Below, piece by piece: positions 48,848-58,247 of a stretch of DNA of 64,000 bases. Numbering within the stretch: the first letter of the stretch is position 1; every line of letters starts with the position of its first letter. Source of the DNA: Sorangium cellulosum So0157-2 (lineage in GTDB: Bacteria; Myxococcota_A; Polyangia; Polyangiales; Polyangiaceae); NCBI RefSeq assembly GCF_000418325.1, contig NC_021658.1:7764001-7828000 (forward strand). Direction: 5' to 3'. The translations under genes were made by a program, and so were the position numbers. The notes below the pieces were generated by a model. The model saw only the letters and a program-made list of their open reading frames with translations, did no database searches and was not told the origin of the DNA.

Positions 48848-50047
48848 TCAATCGAGCGTCGCGACCGCGCGCCGGAGCGCGGCGAGGCCCGCTTCGATGT
48901 GGTCCTCGTCGCAGGCGTAGGAGAACCGAAGGTAGCCGGGCGCGCCGAAGGGGGTGCCGGCGACCGCGGCCACGTGCGCCTGCTCCAGCATCCACGTCGC
49001 CACGTCCTCGTCGCTCGCGAGCGTCTTCCCCTGGAAAGAGCGCCCGCACAGCCCCCGCACGTCGGCAAACGCGTAGAAGGCGCCCTCGGGCATCCGGCAG
49101 CGCACCCCGGGCACGGCGTTGAGGCCCTCGACCATGAGCGAGCGCCGCCGGGCGAAGGCCGCGCGCATCGCGAACACCGCGTCGCGCGGGCCGTTCAGGG
49201 CCGCGACGGCGGCGGCCTGGGACACGGCCGCGGCGTTCGTGGTGCTCTGGCCCTGGACCACGTCGAGCGCCTTCGCGACCTCGATCGGCGCGATGCTCCA
49301 GCCGACGCGCCAGCCGGTCATCGCGAAGGTCTTGCTGACCCCGTCGACGACGATCACGCGCGGGGCGAGGTCCTCCGCGAGCGCGGGGAGCGACACGTGC
49401 CGGAAGCCGTCGTAGGTGAGGTCGGCGTAGATCTCGTCGACGAGGATCCAGCAGTCGTGGCGCCGCAGGACCGAGGCGAGCGGGAGCAGGTGCTCCTCCG
49501 CGTACGCCGAGCCGGTCGGGTTCGAGGGCGTGCACAGGACGAGCGCCTTCACCCGCGGCGTCAGCGCGGCCTGGAGCGCGTCCGCCGTGAGGCGGAAGCC
49601 CGTCGCCTCGGTGGTCTCGACGACGACCGGCGCGGCGCCGAACAGGCGCACCTGCTCGGGATAGCTCACCCAGTACGGCGCCGGGATGACGACCTCGTCC
49701 CCCGGCTCGAAGAGCGCGGCGGCGAGGTTGAACAGCGCGTGCTTCGCGCCAGCGCTCACGGTGACCTGGCTCGGCAGAGGCCGCCACCCGCGGCGCTGCT
49801 CGGTCGCGGCGCAGATCGCCGACTTCAGCTCGGGCGTGCCGGACACGGCCGTGTAGTGCGTGGCGCCGGCGTCGAGCGCCGCCTTTGCCGCGGTGCGGAT
49901 GTGCTCGGGCGTGTCGAAGTCCGGCTCGCCCACGCCGAAGGCGTAGACCGTGTGCCCCTCGGCGCGGAGGCGCGCGGCCCGCGCCGCCATGGCGAGCGTT
50001 GCACTGGGCGCGACGGCCGACAGACGGTCAGCGAGCTTCCTGGGCAT
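48848..50047 (-). CDS. aspartate aminotransferase-type PLP enzyme (class I)
   Basis: 399 residues, the size of the Ib-type aspartate/prephenate aminotransferases. The PLP Schiff-base lysine is Lys239 in VVDGVSKTFAMTGWRVGW. Other family residues are FGVGEPDFDTPEHI, HYTAVSGTPELKSAI, CTPSNPTGSAY (Asn and Pro of the cofactor site), VDEIYADL (cofactor Asp and Tyr) and the substrate-binding FSYACDEDHI near the end, where the usual R of FRxS is retained as LRFSYA. Most likely it converts aspartate and 2-oxoglutarate to oxaloacetate and glutamate. It lies downstream of mlaD on the same strand but with a 192-base gap. Confidence 0.9.
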   Translation of the reverse strand: MPRKLADRLSAVAPSATLAMAARAARLRAEGHTVYAFGVGEPDFDTPEHIRTAAKAALDAGATHYTAVSGTPELKSAICAATEQRRGWRPLPSQVTVSAGAKHALFNLAAALFEPGDEVVIPAPYWVSYPEQVRLFGAAPVVVETTEATGFRLTADALQAALTPRVKALVLCTPSNPTGSAYAEEHLLPLASVLRRHDCWILVDEIYADLTYDGFRHVSLPALAEDLAPRVIVVDGVSKTFAMTGWRVGWSIAPIEVAKALDVVQGQSTTNAAAVSQAAAVAALNGPRDAVFAMRAAFARRRSLMVEGLNAVPGVRCRMPEGAFYAFADVRGLCGRSFQGKTLASDEDVATWMLEQAHVAAVAGTPFGAPGYLRFSYACDEDHIEAGLAALRRAVATLD

Positions 50048-50239
50048 CGGGACAAAGAGGAATAAAGGGCGGCCCGGGACGACGCAAGGCGCTAGCCCTC
50101 CCGGCGGTTGCGCCGGCGACCCGGATGTGCCTCGCGCGCACGTGCGGCGGCCGAATGCAGGCCAGGCGGAGCCGAGCGAGCCGCCGCGAGGCAGCGCTGT
50201 AAGCCCGACAACGCACGGTCGGACGCATGGCGCGTGGGG

Positions 50240-51394
50240 CTACGGAGAAGGTGACGGCGTCGCGCCGCCGACCTGGACCGCGGGCTTCTGCTCGTCCTGC
50301 TTGATCGAGTAGCGCACCAGCGCGCGGAGCACGTCGTTGCGCTGCACGTTGCCGAGGAGGCTCTTCATGTCCTCGTAGATCGACGGATCGACCAGGAGGG
50401 CCCCGAGCGTCCCCTTGCCCGCCCTCATGTCGTGCACGATCGCCCGCAGGTCGCCGGTCATCGCCGTCACGTTGGCGAGCGCCTCGGCGCCGTCGCCCTT
50501 GCCGCCGTAGAGCGCGTCGTGCGCGAGGCTGTCGCTCTCGCGGATGCCCTTCAGCGTCATGGCGACCTCGTCCGCCGCGTTCCCGAACTGCTGGATCTGC
50601 TTCTGCGGGCCGTCGCCGTAGATGACGTCGTGCGCGAACCCCGGCCCCTCCTTGACGCGCGAGACGACCCCCCTCACCTCGCGCAGCGTGCCCGCGAGCT
50701 CCGTGCTCACGCGGTCGAGGCTCGCCAGGGTGCGCGAGATGCGCTCGGCCTCCTCGGGATCCGTCAGGAAGCGGTGTGGGTAGCCCTCGCCCTCGGTCAC
50801 CTGCTTCATCAGCGTGTTCGCCGAGGCGACCGTCTCGCGGAGATCCTTGTGCAGCCGCTCGTCGGCGATGTTCTCCGAGACCTTCTGGATGTTGTCGAGC
50901 GTGGCCTCGGCCTTGTCGGCCATCCCGGCCACCTTCCCCATCACGTCGGTCGGGACCTCGCCCGGGATCTGGCCGCCCGGCGGCACCGCGTCGGGGCTCT
51001 GCCCCTTCGTGAGCTCCAGCATCTTGTCGCCGAGCAGCCCCTTGTTCGCGATCTGGGCCACGCTGTCGGTCTTGATCCGGCCCGCCTCGCTCTCGACGAC
51101 CTCGAGCTTCACGTAGATCTTCGTGTCCTTCGGGTCGGGGCCGTAGCCGACCGCTGCGACGTGGCCGATGTCGATGCCGCCCATGCGGATGGGCGCGCCC
51201 GGCTTCAGCCCCTGCACGTCGCTGAAGCTCGTCGAGAACTCGACCGAGGAGTCGAAGAGCCGCCGCTCGTCGCCTATCAGGAAAATGACTACGGCGGAAA
51301 GAATGAGGCCCGCCAGCACAAAGAGTCCGACCTTCAGATCGCGCGCTCTGCCCATGCGGAAGGGCATCTTGCGCGATCTTGGGTGGATCGTCAC
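50240..51394 (-). CDS. mlaD: MlaD-like MCE-domain protein
   Basis: 384 residues. A GTG at 51394 overlaps the mlaF stop (GTGA); ATGs at 51367 and 51355 are alternatives that would remove the first 9-13 residues. One transmembrane helix (KVGLFVLAGLILSAVVIFLIG, split here at residue ~20) precedes an MCE domain (~45-135: FSDVQGLKPGAPIRMGGIDIGHV, VKLEVVESEAGRIKTDSVAQI, NKGLLGDKMLELTKG). The rest is a long helical tail. MlaD-type proteins form hexameric rings that carry phospholipids between membranes with an ABC transporter. The permease MlaE is not in this cluster. Confidence 0.9.
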   Translation of the reverse strand: MTIHPRSRKMPFRMGRARDLKVGLFVLAGLILSAVVIFLIGDERRLFDSSVEFSTSFSDVQGLKPGAPIRMGGIDIGHVAAVGYGPDPKDTKIYVKLEVVESEAGRIKTDSVAQIANKGLLGDKMLELTKGQSPDAVPPGGQIPGEVPTDVMGKVAGMADKAEATLDNIQKVSENIADERLHKDLRETVASANTLMKQVTEGEGYPHRFLTDPEEAERISRTLASLDRVSTELAGTLREVRGVVSRVKEGPGFAHDVIYGDGPQKQIQQFGNAADEVAMTLKGIRESDSLAHDALYGGKGDGAEALANVTAMTGDLRAIVHDMRAGKGTLGALLVDPSIYEDMKSLLGNVQRNDVLRALVRYSIKQDEQKPAVQVGGATPSPSP

Positions 51395-52170
51395 GCCCCG
51401 AGAAGCGTTTGGACGTCCTCGTTCATCGGCGCGGTCCCGGTAATGAAATCGGCGACATGCGGATCTTTGGACGCCCGGAACTCGTCCGGCGTGCCGGTCG
51501 CGATGACCTCGCCGCGGTAGATCATCGCCATCCGATCCGAGATCGAGAACGCGCTCTTCATGTCGTGTGTCACGACGATGCTGGTCACGTTGAGGGCCTG
51601 CTTCAGGCCCTTGATGAGGTGGTTGATGCGCTCGGTGTTGATCGGATCGAGCCCGGTCGTCGGCTCGTCGTAGAGCAGCACCTCGGGCTGCACCGCGATG
51701 GCGCGCGCGAGGCCGACGCGCTTCTTCATGCCGCCGGACAGGTCCCCCGGGCGCATCTGCTCGATGCCGGGCAGGCCGACGAGCGACAGCGCCCAGTTCA
51801 CCCGCTCGGCGATCTGCGCCTCGGTCATCTCCTTGCGGTAGTGCTCGTGCAGGCCGTAGGCGACGTTCTCGCCGACCGAGATCGAGTCGAACAGGGCGCC
51901 CCCCTGGAACAACATCGCGATGCGCTGGCGCACCCGGGCGATGCGCGCCTCGCTCACCTTCGTGATCTCTTCACCGTGAAACTGGATAGTTCCATCGTCC
52001 GCGTCGAGCAGGCGGATGAGCAGCTTGAGCATGACGCTCTTGCCGACGCCCGACCCGCCCATGACGGTGAGCGTCTCGCCCGGGTACACCTCGAGGTTCA
52101 GGTCGCGGTAGATGACCTTCGGACCGAAGGCCTTGCGCACATGCGAGAACCGGATCAGCGGCTCAGCCAC
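51391..52170 (-). CDS. mlaF: MlaF-like ABC transporter ATP-binding protein
   Basis: 259 residues. Complete ABC ATPase: Walker A GGSGVGKSVMLK (~38-49), Q-loop in MLFQGGALFDSISVGENVAY (the GALFDSxSV pattern is typical of MlaF), signature LSGGMKKRVGLARAIA, Walker B VLLYDEPTTGLDP, H-loop VVTHDM. It drives phospholipid transport for outer-membrane lipid asymmetry with MlaD, whose gene overlaps its stop by four bases. It starts 40 bases downstream of recJ on the same strand. A cognate MlaE permease must be encoded elsewhere. Confidence 0.94.
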   Translation of the reverse strand: MAEPLIRFSHVRKAFGPKVIYRDLNLEVYPGETLTVMGGSGVGKSVMLKLLIRLLDADDGTIQFHGEEITKVSEARIARVRQRIAMLFQGGALFDSISVGENVAYGLHEHYRKEMTEAQIAERVNWALSLVGLPGIEQMRPGDLSGGMKKRVGLARAIAVQPEVLLYDEPTTGLDPINTERINHLIKGLKQALNVTSIVVTHDMKSAFSISDRMAMIYRGEVIATGTPDEFRASKDPHVADFITGTAPMNEDVQTLLGA

Positions 52171-52210
52171 GCGCCCACGCTAGCACGCCGCCGAGGCTCG
52201 CCGCGAACGC

Positions 52211-53983
52211 TCAGTCGGCCGCGGCGACGTGCTCGATCCGGATCTCGACGGCGTCCCCGCCGCGCCAGGCGTCGCGCCGGAGGCGGCCCACCACGTCGAC
52301 GCGCCCGCCGGCGAACCGCGCCGCGAGCTCGCCCAGCTCGAACCCGAAGCACGAGATCTCGCGGCGGGCGAAGGTGAGCTCCAGCTTGAGGTGGCCCTTC
52401 AGGTTCCTCGCCGAGCGCACGGCCGCGCCCGACAGGAGGAGGTGCGCCGCGCGGTTCCCCTCCCCGCACGGCTCGAGCCGCTCGAGATCGCGCGCCACGG
52501 CCGCCGGATCGTCGCGATCGTCGAGCCGGGCGTGGGCGGCCGCGAGCGCCGCGGCGGCCGGGAGCTCCTGGTCGCGGAAGGCGTCGCACCACGCCGCCCG
52601 GAGCGCCTCGACGCGATCGGCGCGCACCTCCACGCCGGCCGCCGCCTGGTGGCCGCCGAAGCCGATGAGCTCGGCGCGGCAGCGGGTGAGCGCGTCGTGG
52701 AGCCGCGCGCCCGCTGGGCCGCGCACCGACCCGCGCCCCTTCGCGCCCTCGAGGGCGATGACGATCGTGGGCTTGCCGAAGCGGGAGGTGAGCCGGCCCG
52801 CGACGATGCCGACCACGCCGGGGTGGAAGCCCTGCCGCGCGATGACGATCGCGGGATCCCGCTCGAAGCCGGCGCGCTCGATCTCGGCGAGCGCCGACGC
52901 CAGCATCTCGTCCTGGATGGCGCGCCGCTTCATCTGCGCCTGCTCCACGGTGGCGGCGAGCGCGGACGCGGTCACGCCGTCGTGCGCGAGCAGGAGCTCC
53001 AGCGAGACGTCGGGGTCGCCGAGCCGGCCGGGCGCGTTGAGGCGTGGCGCGATCCGGAAGGCGACGTCCTCCGCCGAGGCGCCGCGCCCGAGATCGAGGT
53101 TGGCAAGCGCCGCGAGCGCCCGCAGCCCGGGCCGGGGCCCGGTCTGGAGCACGGTGAGGCCGGCCCGCACGAGCGCGCGGTTGTCGCCGGTCAGCGGCGC
53201 GACGTCGGCGACGGTGCCGATGGCCACGAGGTCGAGGAAGGGGCGGAGATCGAGCGACGAGCCCAGCTTCTTGCGCACGGCGGCCAGGAGCGAGAGCGCG
53301 AGCCCGCAGGACGCGAGCCCCTTGTACGGGAAGCCGCAGTCGGCGCGGTGCGGGTTCAGGAACGCGATCGCCGGGAGCGGCTCGGCCGGCACGAGGTGGT
53401 GATCGATGACGACGCAGTCGATGCCGGCCGCGCGCGCGGCGGCCAGCCGCTCGTGATCGCTGGAGCCGCAGTCGCACGTGATGAGCAGCGTGGGGCAGGC
53501 GCGCATCACGCGCTCGAGCGCGGGGGCCGAGAGGCCGTAGCTGCCCTCGGCGCGCGTCGCGAGCAGCGGCACGACCTGGCCCGAGAGGGCGCGCAGCGCG
53601 CCCGTCATGATGGCGGTCGCGGTGATCCCGTCGCAGTCGTAGTCGCCGAAGACGGCGATCCGCTCGCCGGCGCGCACGGCGCGCGCGATCCGCTCGGCGC
53701 TCGCCTCGCGGTCGGCCATGGCGTCGGGCGACGTGAGGTGCGAGAGCCGCGGGTCGAGGAAGCGCCGCGTCGCCTCGTCCGGAGCTCGGCCGGCCCGGTG
53801 CAGGATGTCCGCCACCGTGATCGACAGGCCGAGCTCGCGCGCCATCGCGAGCGCCTCGGGCGACGCCTCGCCCGGGTCGGCGACGCGCTCGACGAAGGGC
53901 GCGCTGCGGGCCGCGTGCGAGGCGGGGGTCGGCGCCTCGCGCTCGGCGAGCTCCTTCCAGGCCTCCGTGACGGTGCTCGTCAT
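52211..53983 (-). CDS. recJ: single-stranded-DNA-specific 5'-3' exonuclease RecJ
   Basis: 590 residues. DHH-superfamily motifs: FGDYDCDGITATAIM (motif I), ITCDCGSSDHE (motif II), DCVVIDHHLVP (the DHH motif III) and FLNPHRADCGFPYKGLASCG (motif IV). The DHHA1 domain has the GFGGHQAAAGVE signature, and an OB fold follows near the C-terminus. It acts in recombination and mismatch repair. secF lies 85 bases upstream on the same strand, and a secDF-recJ arrangement is known from other bacteria; mlaF follows downstream. Confidence 0.94.
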   Translation of the reverse strand: MTSTVTEAWKELAEREAPTPASHAARSAPFVERVADPGEASPEALAMARELGLSITVADILHRAGRAPDEATRRFLDPRLSHLTSPDAMADREASAERIARAVRAGERIAVFGDYDCDGITATAIMTGALRALSGQVVPLLATRAEGSYGLSAPALERVMRACPTLLITCDCGSSDHERLAAARAAGIDCVVIDHHLVPAEPLPAIAFLNPHRADCGFPYKGLASCGLALSLLAAVRKKLGSSLDLRPFLDLVAIGTVADVAPLTGDNRALVRAGLTVLQTGPRPGLRALAALANLDLGRGASAEDVAFRIAPRLNAPGRLGDPDVSLELLLAHDGVTASALAATVEQAQMKRRAIQDEMLASALAEIERAGFERDPAIVIARQGFHPGVVGIVAGRLTSRFGKPTIVIALEGAKGRGSVRGPAGARLHDALTRCRAELIGFGGHQAAAGVEVRADRVEALRAAWCDAFRDQELPAAAALAAAHARLDDRDDPAAVARDLERLEPCGEGNRAAHLLLSGAAVRSARNLKGHLKLELTFARREISCFGFELGELAARFAGGRVDVVGRLRRDAWRGGDAVEIRIEHVAAAD

Positions 53984-54068
53984 CGCGAGAGCCGGTACAC
54001 CGGCGCGGCGGGGGCGTCCATGGTCTGGGTCCGGGGCGGCGCGAGCGGCCGCGGCCGCGGCGGGGCGC

Positions 54069-55310
54069 TCAGACGACCGCGTCGGCGCGCTTCTGCGTGC
54101 GGACGCGGCTGACCTTCTTGCGCTTGCCGGAGGCCGAGCCGAAGAACCGGCGGTCGATCCACTCGGTGAGCGGCGCCGCGACGTAGATGGAGGAGTACGT
54201 GCCGACCACGATGCCGACGACCAGCGTGAACGCGAAGTCCCGGATGACGCCCGTGCCGTAGAAGAGGAACATGACGAGCGACAGGAACGTCGTCGCCGAC
54301 ACGAGGATGGTGCGGCCGAGCATCTCGGAGAGCGAGTAGTTGATGACGGCGGCGAAGCTCATGTCGCGGTGCTTCCCCAGGTTCTCGCGGATCCGGTCGT
54401 AGACGACGACCGTGTCCGTGATCGAGTAGCCGACGATCGTGAGCAGCGCGGCGACGGTGGAGAGGGTGATCTCGCGCTGCGTGATCACCATGGCGCCGAG
54501 CGCGATGCCGACGTCGTGGACGAGCGCGAGGATGCCGCCGGGCGCGAACCGGATGTCGAACCGGAACGCGATGTACGCCATGATGAAGAAGATCGTGATG
54601 AGGACGCTCTTGATGGCCGCGTCGCGCAGCTGGGCGCCGGCCTTCGGCCCGATCCACTCCACCCGGAGCGCCTGGTCGGGCACCTTGTCCGCGCCGAGGT
54701 GCTGCCGGAGGCCGTCCATCAGCTGGTCGCCCTTCGACTTCAGGTAGAGCTCGACCTTGTGGTCGCGCTCGCTCACGACGAGCGGGTTGTTCGCGCCGGG
54801 CCTGATCTCGACGCCCTCGATGCCCTCGAGCTGCTTCTTGATCCCCTCCAGGTCGGGCGCGACCTCGTAGCGGGCGGAGATCTTGTCGCCGCCGGGGCTG
54901 AACTTGACCTCGGTGGCGCGCACCGCCTCGGGGCAGCGGTCCTCGGGGACCGAGCCGCCCTCGGGCGCCAGGCACATGTGCTCGCGCACAGCCCCCTTCT
55001 GCGGCTCCGAGAGCGCCGAGACCTCGTGGACCCGGACGAGGTAGCGGTTCGGGTTGGCCTGGTCCGCGACGGATACGACGTCCGGGGAGTCGAAGCCCGA
55101 CTTCGTGACGGCCTCGCGCACCTCGGCGCTCGAGACCGGAGCCTTGAACGCGACCTCGACCTCGGTGCCCCCCTTGAAATCGGTCCCGAGCTTCGGCCCC
55201 GGCACGATGAACGAGATGATCGACAGGATGAGCAAGATCCCGCTGAGCCCCATGAAGAGCCAGCGCTTGCTCATGAAGTCGAACTGACGGCCAGGCTTGA
55301 TGAGTTCCAT
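54069..55310 (-). CDS. secF: protein translocase subunit SecF
   Basis: 413 residues, longer than the usual ~300 because of an enlarged periplasmic region. The first transmembrane helix (WLFMGLSGILLILSIISFIV) is followed by the SecF motif LGTDFKGGTEVEVAF. The large periplasmic part spans residues ~60-225. The C-terminal RND-type helices contain AIKSVLITIFFIMAYIAFRFD, TLSTVAALLTIVGYSITDTVVVYDRI and a Lys/Arg-rich tail. With SecD it uses the proton gradient to pull proteins across after SecYEG. The start is 78 bases downstream of secD. Confidence 0.94.
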   Translation of the reverse strand: MELIKPGRQFDFMSKRWLFMGLSGILLILSIISFIVPGPKLGTDFKGGTEVEVAFKAPVSSAEVREAVTKSGFDSPDVVSVADQANPNRYLVRVHEVSALSEPQKGAVREHMCLAPEGGSVPEDRCPEAVRATEVKFSPGGDKISARYEVAPDLEGIKKQLEGIEGVEIRPGANNPLVVSERDHKVELYLKSKGDQLMDGLRQHLGADKVPDQALRVEWIGPKAGAQLRDAAIKSVLITIFFIMAYIAFRFDIRFAPGGILALVHDVGIALGAMVITQREITLSTVAALLTIVGYSITDTVVVYDRIRENLGKHRDMSFAAVINYSLSEMLGRTILVSATTFLSLVMFLFYGTGVIRDFAFTLVVGIVVGTYSSIYVAAPLTEWIDRRFFGSASGKRKKVSRVRTQKRADAVV

Positions 55311-55387
55311 CGTCGTGTCTCAACCATCGGAGATCCGCTCGCGCGTTCTCCCTCAAAGGCCGGAGATCCGCTCCAGCGGCCCCGTTC

Positions 55388-57541
55388 TCAGCCGAGCGAG
55401 AGCGTCTTGATCTTCCGTCCGCGGACGGCCCAGTCGAACATCAGGCGGGTGCACACGACCCCGGTGAACAGGCTGATCGCGATGCCGACGATCAGCGTGA
55501 TCGCGAAGCCCTTGATGGGGCCGGTGCCGTACTGCGCGAGGATGAGCCCCGAGATCAGCGTGGTCACGTGGCCGTCGAGGATGGCGCTGAACGCCTTGTC
55601 GTAGCCGACGTCGACCGCGGCGCGCGGGCTCTTGCCCGCCCTGAGCTCCTCCCGGATGCGCTCGTTGATCAGCACGTTGGCGTCGACCGCGATGCCCATC
55701 GTGAGCACGAGGCCGGCGATGCCGGGCAGCGTCATCGACGCGCCGAACATCGCGAGGACGGCGATCTGCAGGATGAGGTTGAAGATGACGGCGATGTCCG
55801 CGATGAGCCCGGCGCGGCTGTAGATCACCACCATGAACACGACCACGAGCACCCCGCTCGCGAGCGCGCCCTTCATGCTCTGCTGGATCGCGTCCTTGCC
55901 CAGCGACGGGCCGATGCGCTGCTCGTTCGACGGGGAGATCGGGGCCGGCAGCGCGCCCGACCGGAGCACCAGCTCGAGCTTGCGCGCGTCCTGGAGCTGC
56001 TGGTCGGGGTTCTGCGAGCCCATCGTGATCTGCGCGCGGCCGCCGCCGATCTTCGTCTGGATGACCGGCGCGCTCTCGACCTTCTCGTCGAGGATGATGG
56101 CGAACCGCCGCTTGACGTTCCTGCCCGTGATGTCCTCGAACCGGTCGGCGCCGGTCGGGGTGAACTCCATCGACACGTACCAGCCGCCGAGGCCGCCCTC
56201 GCTCTGGTCCGGGAGCGCCTGCGCGTCGCGCACCATGTCGCCCGTGATCTCGGCCTTGCTGAAGAGGAAGTACGTCCGCCAGCCGATCTCCTCGATGACG
56301 TCCTTCTCCTCGTTGTACTCGTACAGCTTGCCGTAGCCGACCTCGTTGTCCGGCGGGACCTGGAGCGTCCCGACCCACTCGCGCAGCCGCTTCAGCGTGT
56401 CGCGCATCTCCTCGTGCTCGGCGCGCACCATCCGGGCGAAGTGGACCGGCTTGGTCTTCCCGGGGCCGACCGGCGCGTTCTCGATCGAGAACGTCAGCCC
56501 CTTCGGGAGCTCCTCCTCCTTGGCGCTCTTCGCGATCGGCTCGAAGAAGTCCTGGTCGTCGTCGACCATCTTGAACTCGAGCCGCGCCGTCTGGCTGATG
56601 ATCTCGCGGATCGTGTTGAAGGAGGCCTCGTCGTCGCCGGGGACCTCGATGATGACGTCCTCGTCGCGCGTCGAGACGCTCGCCTCCTTGAGGCCGAGGC
56701 CGTCGACGCGGCGGAGCACCGTCTCCTTGGCCTGCGACACCGCGCGCTCGCGGATGCTGCTCGAGACCTCGTCGCGGATCCGGAACCTCACGACCTTGCG
56801 ATCCGCCGAGCGCTGGAGCTGCAGCTCCCCGAGGAACTTCGCGAGGAACGCGTCGTTGATCTTCTCGGAGTCCGCCGGGTCGTCGAAGGTGATGGCGATC
56901 GTGTCGGTGTGCTCGCGCGACTTCTCGATGCGGAGCTTCGTCTGGAGCTTCTGCATCTCCTCGATCGTCGGCGGCTTGTCGCCCTCGTGGAACCCGAACG
57001 CCGTCGCGAGCGCCGCGCGCAGGTCGTCGTAGTACCGGTCGCGCTTGTCGCTGATCGCCTCGTCGACGTCGACCGTGTAGACGAGCCGGAGGCCGCCCTT
57101 CAGGTCGAGCCCGCGCACCAGCCGGAACGGGACGTTCGAGGTCAGGAAGCGGCTGAACCCGAGCTCCCCTCGCCTCGCCTGGGTCTCCTGCTCGGACACC
57201 TCCTCCGACGAGAGGCCGGTGTGGTCCGGGCGGCCGTACCGCTCGTCGTGGTAGGTCGGGTAGATGCAGAGGGCCGAGCCGAGCGCGAGGAACAGCACGA
57301 AGCCCGTCTTCACCCGCCACGCGAAATCGATCCACGGCCCGGCGCAGAACAGCGCCCACGGCACCATCAGGCCGAACACCGCGAGGGCCCAGAACACCTG
57401 GTAGTGCGCCGCGACGGCGGCCGCGCCGGCGGCGAGCGCCGCCCAGGCGAAGACGCTGCGTCGCGGGCGGCTGAGCCACGCGCCGATGAGGCACAGGCCG
57501 GCGACGCCGGCGAACCCGTACTGAAAGATGTTTAGGAGCAT
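55388..57541 (-). CDS. secD: protein translocase subunit SecD with extra N-terminal membrane segments
   Basis: 717 residues. Typical SecD parts: FRLVRGLDLKGGLRLVYTV, a P1 periplasmic domain, QTARLEFKMV, VSMEFTPTGADRFEDIT, and the C-terminal six-helix domain with NLILQIAVLAMFGASMTLPG, VDANVLINERIREELRAGK and GPIKGFAITLIVGIAISLFTG. Instead of a single N-terminal helix there are about three to four extra hydrophobic segments within residues 1-110 (IFQYGFAGVAGLCLIGAWL, VFAWAALAAGAAAVAA, VFWALAVFGLMVPWALFC). Part of the yajC-secD-secF operon, with yajC 55 bases upstream. Confidence 0.94.
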   Translation of the reverse strand: MLLNIFQYGFAGVAGLCLIGAWLSRPRRSVFAWAALAAGAAAVAAHYQVFWALAVFGLMVPWALFCAGPWIDFAWRVKTGFVLFLALGSALCIYPTYHDERYGRPDHTGLSSEEVSEQETQARRGELGFSRFLTSNVPFRLVRGLDLKGGLRLVYTVDVDEAISDKRDRYYDDLRAALATAFGFHEGDKPPTIEEMQKLQTKLRIEKSREHTDTIAITFDDPADSEKINDAFLAKFLGELQLQRSADRKVVRFRIRDEVSSSIRERAVSQAKETVLRRVDGLGLKEASVSTRDEDVIIEVPGDDEASFNTIREIISQTARLEFKMVDDDQDFFEPIAKSAKEEELPKGLTFSIENAPVGPGKTKPVHFARMVRAEHEEMRDTLKRLREWVGTLQVPPDNEVGYGKLYEYNEEKDVIEEIGWRTYFLFSKAEITGDMVRDAQALPDQSEGGLGGWYVSMEFTPTGADRFEDITGRNVKRRFAIILDEKVESAPVIQTKIGGGRAQITMGSQNPDQQLQDARKLELVLRSGALPAPISPSNEQRIGPSLGKDAIQQSMKGALASGVLVVVFMVVIYSRAGLIADIAVIFNLILQIAVLAMFGASMTLPGIAGLVLTMGIAVDANVLINERIREELRAGKSPRAAVDVGYDKAFSAILDGHVTTLISGLILAQYGTGPIKGFAITLIVGIAISLFTGVVCTRLMFDWAVRGRKIKTLSLG

Positions 57542-57596
57542 GGAGTGTGGCGCCGCGGGGGGCGGTAAAGAGCTTCCTGTTGGGCCGAGCGCCGGC

Positions 57597-58031
57597 CTAC
57601 GACTTCTTGTCCTTCGCCGCGTCGGCGACCTTGGCGTCCGCCGCCGCGACCTCGCCCGGGTCCTGGCCCTGGATCGCGCTCTTCAGGATCTGCACGTTCA
57701 CGCCGGGGGCGATCTCCAGCTTGACCCGGGGCGAGTTCGGGTTGATGTCGGTGATTTTGCCGATGAGCCCGGACTGGGTGACCACCCGATCGCCCACCTT
57801 GAGGTTCGACTCGAGCTGCTTCTGCTTCTTGTTCTGGCTCCGCGTCATCACGAAGATGAGCAACAGCGGCAGCGCCAGGATGAGGAACGAGAAGGCCCCT
57901 CCGCCGAACGGCGCGGGCGGCGCCTCCTGCCCCCCAGAGGGCGGCGGCGATTGACCTTCGACCGGCGCCGCGGGCGCGTTGCCCGCGCGCCCGGGGGCGG
58001 CGTTCGGCTGGAACCAGTTTGAGCTTGCCAA
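57597..58031 (-). CDS. yajC: preprotein translocase subunit YajC
   Basis: 144 residues. The start appears to be a TTG (58031): no ATG or GTG fits before the family motif, and GGAG lies 12 bases upstream. A Pro/Gly/Ala-rich N-terminal extension (~40 residues) precedes one transmembrane helix (FSFLILALPLLLIFVMT) and the conserved cytoplasmic part RSQNKKQKQLESNLKVGDRVVTQSGLIGKI. A ~50-residue Lys/Asp/Ala-rich tail ends it. YajC binds SecDF and modulates translocation. First gene of the operon. Confidence 0.88.
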   Translation of the reverse strand: MASSNWFQPNAAPGRAGNAPAAPVEGQSPPPSGGQEAPPAPFGGGAFSFLILALPLLLIFVMTRSQNKKQKQLESNLKVGDRVVTQSGLIGKITDINPNSPRVKLEIAPGVNVQILKSAIQGQDPGEVAAADAKVADAAKDKKS

Positions 58032-58063
58032 GGTGACGCGTGTCTCCGGGCCCCGACGGGCTC

Positions 58064-58080
58064 GCCCGCAAATTGCGGGC
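58064..58080. promoter_or_regulatory. 17-bp palindrome in the yajC leader
   Basis: GCCCGCAAATTGCGGGC is a perfect odd palindrome (8-bp arms around one A). It lies about 20-36 bases downstream of the predicted transcription start and 33 bases before the TTG. It could be an operator or an mRNA hairpin controlling the operon. Confidence 0.45.
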
Positions 58081-58105
58081 CTCTCCCAACCCCCCGGGGC
58101 CCGCC

Positions 58106-58134
58106 TCCATACCCAGGATCCAAGGGTCGCGCAA
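58106..58134 (-). promoter_or_regulatory. predicted promoter for yajC-secD-secF
   Basis: On the minus strand TTGCGC (58134-58129) and TATGGA (58111-58106) are exactly 17 bases apart. The start would be near 58099. Confidence 0.4.
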
Positions 58135-58247
58135 GGAGCTAGGCGGGCAGCCTCACCCGGATGCGACGGGAATACAGCCTTACGGCCGTTTCCGGTTATG
58201 CCCCACCCGGCCGCCCGGGCCCGCGGCGGCCGCCCGCCGCCGCGGCG

